DNA of 63,873 bases from Antarctobacter aquimaris. Its GTDB lineage: Bacteria > Pseudomonadota > Alphaproteobacteria > Rhodobacterales > Rhodobacteraceae. Positions 62,155 through 63,873 of this stretch are shown piece by piece. The position numbers were made by a program, and so were the translations under genes. Position 1 is the first letter of the stretch. Each line of letters starts with the position of its first letter. The notes beneath the pieces were generated by a model. The model made no database searches. It had not been told where the DNA came from and worked only from the letters and a program-made list of their open reading frames with translations. The stretch lies in contig NZ_FXYF01000022.1 of assembly GCF_900184945.1 (NCBI RefSeq), forward strand, positions 1 to 63,873, given 5' to 3'.

Positions 62155-63675
62155 GTGCCCGGCCTGACCCTCCGACTCGACCCCGCCGACAACGCGGTCG
62201 TCGCGCGGCGGGACATCGCGCCGGGCACCGAAATCCCCGAAGAGGGGATCGTCGCGCAAGCCCTCATCCCGGCCGGGCACAAGCTGGCCTCGCGCGCCAT
62301 CGCGCGGGGCGAAGCGGTGCTGAAATACGCCACGGTGATCGGCTTTGCCGGCGAGGACGTCCCCCCGGGCGGTCACCTGCACAGCCACAACGTCCTGATC
62401 GGCGAGATGCAAAAGGATTACCGCTTTGGCCGGGACTATCGCCCTGCCCCCCTGCTGCCCCAAGGCGAACGCGCCCGCTTTTTGGGCTACCGCCGCGCCG
62501 ATGGCCGCGTCGGCACGCGCAATGTCATCGGCATCTTCATCACGGTGAACTGCGCCGCCACCGTCGCGCGCAAGATCGCCGCCCATTTCGACGAGGAGCG
62601 GCTGGCGGACTACCCCAACGTCGACGCCGTCGTGCCCTTCATCCACGCGCAGGGCTGCGGCATGGAACAGACCGGCGAACCGATGAACCTCTTGCACCGC
62701 ACGCTCAAGGGCTACATCCAGCATCCCAACATCGCCGGCGCGCTGATCGTCGGGCTGGGGTGTGAGCGCAACAACCTCGAACGCTTCTTCGCCGCCACCG
62801 CGCTGGAGACCGGCACGCAACTGCACGGCCTCAGGATGCAGAGCGTCGGCGGCACCGCCGCTGCCGTGGCCGAGGGCAAGGCGCTGGTCCGAGGCATGCT
62901 GGAGGAGGCCAACCGCGCGAGGCGTGAGTCGGTCTCGGCCGAACACATCACCGTCGGGTTGCAATGCGGCGGTTCGGACGGGTTCTCGGGCCTTTCGGCC
63001 AATCCCGCCTTGGGGCGCACGATGGACCGGCTGGTGGCCAACGGCGGCACGGCGATCCTGTCGGAGACGCCCGAGCTTTACGGCATCGAACACACGCTGA
63101 CCGCCCGCGCGCGCGACGAAACCGTGGGGCGGCGATTGCTGGAGCGGATCGACTGGTGGCTGGAATACACCCGGGGCCGCGACGTGCAGATGCAGGGCGT
63201 GGTCGGCCCCGGCAACCAGGAGGGCGGGCTGGCCAATATCATCGAAAAGGCCCTGGGCGGAGCGCGCAAGGGCGGATCAACGGGGATCGAGGCGGTGTAC
63301 CGATACGCCGAACCGGTCACCGCGCGCGGCCTCGTGGTGATGGACACGCCCGGATATGACCCCGTCTCCGCCACCGGGCAGATCGCCGGCGGGGCGAACC
63401 TGATCTGCTTCACCACCGGGCGCGGCAGCTGCTTTGGCTCCTACCCCGCGCCGACGCTGAAACTGGCTTCGAACACGCCCATGTTCACCCGCATGGCGGG
63501 CGACATGGACATCGACTGTGGCCCGGTGGTCGACGGGCTGCGCAGCCTCGACGAGATGGGGGCAGAGGTCTTTGACGCCATCCTCGCCACCGCCTCGGGA
63601 CAGAAGACCAAAAGCGAGATCCTCGGCGTCGGCGCCGAGGAATTCGTGCCCTGGCCCATCGGCGTGACGGGCTGA
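62155..63675 (+). CDS. UxaA/GarD-family altronate/galactarate dehydratase
   Basis: The 506-residue protein joins an N-terminal SAF domain (about 1-75, with VVARRDIAPGTEIPEEGIVA) to the dehydratase domain (GYRRADGRVGTRNVIGIF, HAQGCGMEQTGEP, CERNNLE, LQCGGSDGFSGLSANPALG). Such enzymes dehydrate D-altronate or D-galactarate. GTG at 62155 is the only good start, 4 bp after the upstream stop. It is last in the operon. A second dehydratase in the same operon means two different acids or two steps are handled. Confidence 0.92.
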   Translation: MPGLTLRLDPADNAVVARRDIAPGTEIPEEGIVAQALIPAGHKLASRAIARGEAVLKYATVIGFAGEDVPPGGHLHSHNVLIGEMQKDYRFGRDYRPAPLLPQGERARFLGYRRADGRVGTRNVIGIFITVNCAATVARKIAAHFDEERLADYPNVDAVVPFIHAQGCGMEQTGEPMNLLHRTLKGYIQHPNIAGALIVGLGCERNNLERFFAATALETGTQLHGLRMQSVGGTAAAVAEGKALVRGMLEEANRARRESVSAEHITVGLQCGGSDGFSGLSANPALGRTMDRLVANGGTAILSETPELYGIEHTLTARARDETVGRRLLERIDWWLEYTRGRDVQMQGVVGPGNQEGGLANIIEKALGGARKGGSTGIEAVYRYAEPVTARGLVVMDTPGYDPVSATGQIAGGANLICFTTGRGSCFGSYPAPTLKLASNTPMFTRMAGDMDIDCGPVVDGLRSLDEMGAEVFDAILATASGQKTKSEILGVGAEEFVPWPIGVTG

Positions 63676-63679
63676 CCCG

Positions 63680-63873
63680 TCACACCAGGATCATGTCCTG
63701 GGTGATCCCCGCCAACACGGTGTCCTTGAACACGATGGTTTCCACGCCGGCGGTGAACACCACGTCCTCGCCGTCCTGCGCCAGCGCCGCCAGCACCTGC
63801 GTCTGGCTCAGGCCAAAGCCGCTGAAATCCAGCGTATCCCAGGCCTCGACATCCGTGACGATCACCTCGCTCG
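63680..63873 (-). CDS. C-terminal part of an RTX-type secreted protein, partial
   Basis: The 63 or so visible residues read through to the right edge and end QDMILV. They align by eye with the end of the 1,027-residue RTX protein at 54260: DVEAWDTLDFSGFG versus GIEAWDMLQFTGFG, DVVFTAGVETIVFKD versus DVVFADLGVTITHLN, and ITQDMILV versus ITEDMIFV. This tail probably serves as a type I secretion signal. The gene converges on the sugar-acid operon. Confidence 0.75.
   Translation of the reverse strand, partial: SEVIVTDVEAWDTLDFSGFGLSQTQVLAALAQDGEDVVFTAGVETIVFKDTVLAGITQDMILV

Overview
The window looks like chromosomal DNA of a marine alphaproteobacterium of the Roseobacter group (Rhodobacteraceae). 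The evidence is very high GC, a fused one-piece PntA beside PntB, the DMSP lyase DddP, two TRAP transporters, ectoine synthesis with a dedicated aspartokinase, family-typical Hint, DUF1499 and DUF3445 proteins, and an rplI with a long acidic tail. Genus and species cannot be read from the sequence.

Layout: 1-1.8 kb is a scar, with a curlin-repeat gene end meeting a truncated tyrosine recombinase next to tRNA-Leu(UAG). 1.9-7 kb holds a Hint protein, the NAD(P)HX repair enzyme, glnB-glnA and a lytic transglycosylase. 7-13.5 kb carries a hypothetical gene, a DUF3445 heme demethylase-like gene, dddP, a Nudix/endonuclease pair, a hydrolase-OsmC fusion and an Asp/Glu racemase-like gene. 13.5-18.8 kb is an FAD amine/amino-acid oxidoreductase followed by a TRAP transporter and a BASS-like permease. 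18.8-24.3 kb holds bioY, two small unknowns, pntAB and a small methyltransferase. 24.5-30.5 kb has a metallo-beta-lactamase-fold protein, an SDR, DUF1499, an agmatinase-like enzyme and two tandem M20 amidohydrolases. 30.7-40.1 kb is mostly housekeeping (mazG, a GDPD pseudogene, fabD-fabG-acpP, rpsF-rpsR-rplI, tig), with a macrodomain-like unknown and a sulfotransferase-like gene.

40.4-44.7 kb encodes a signalling set: a hybrid histidine kinase, a secreted sulfite-oxidase-fold protein without any cysteine, and a NarL-type regulator. 46.4-50.9 kb is the ectABC-ask operon with divergent ectR and a candidate EctR operator. 51.2-54.3 kb is a 1,027-residue RTX/DUF4214 secreted protein preceded by FnrL-like boxes. 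54.3-63.7 kb is a coherent sugar-acid catabolic island: a GntR regulator with a palindromic operator, a TRAP binding protein, a fused DctQM permease, a 40-residue membrane microprotein, an IlvD/Edd dehydratase, a DHDPS-family aldolase, an RraA-family protein and a UxaA-type dehydratase. At the right edge is the C-terminus of a second RTX-type protein.

Two layers of intergenic structure run through the window. One is a modular dispersed repeat (four copies). The other is clusters of back-to-back palindromes about 20 bp long, sitting between genes and inside operons.
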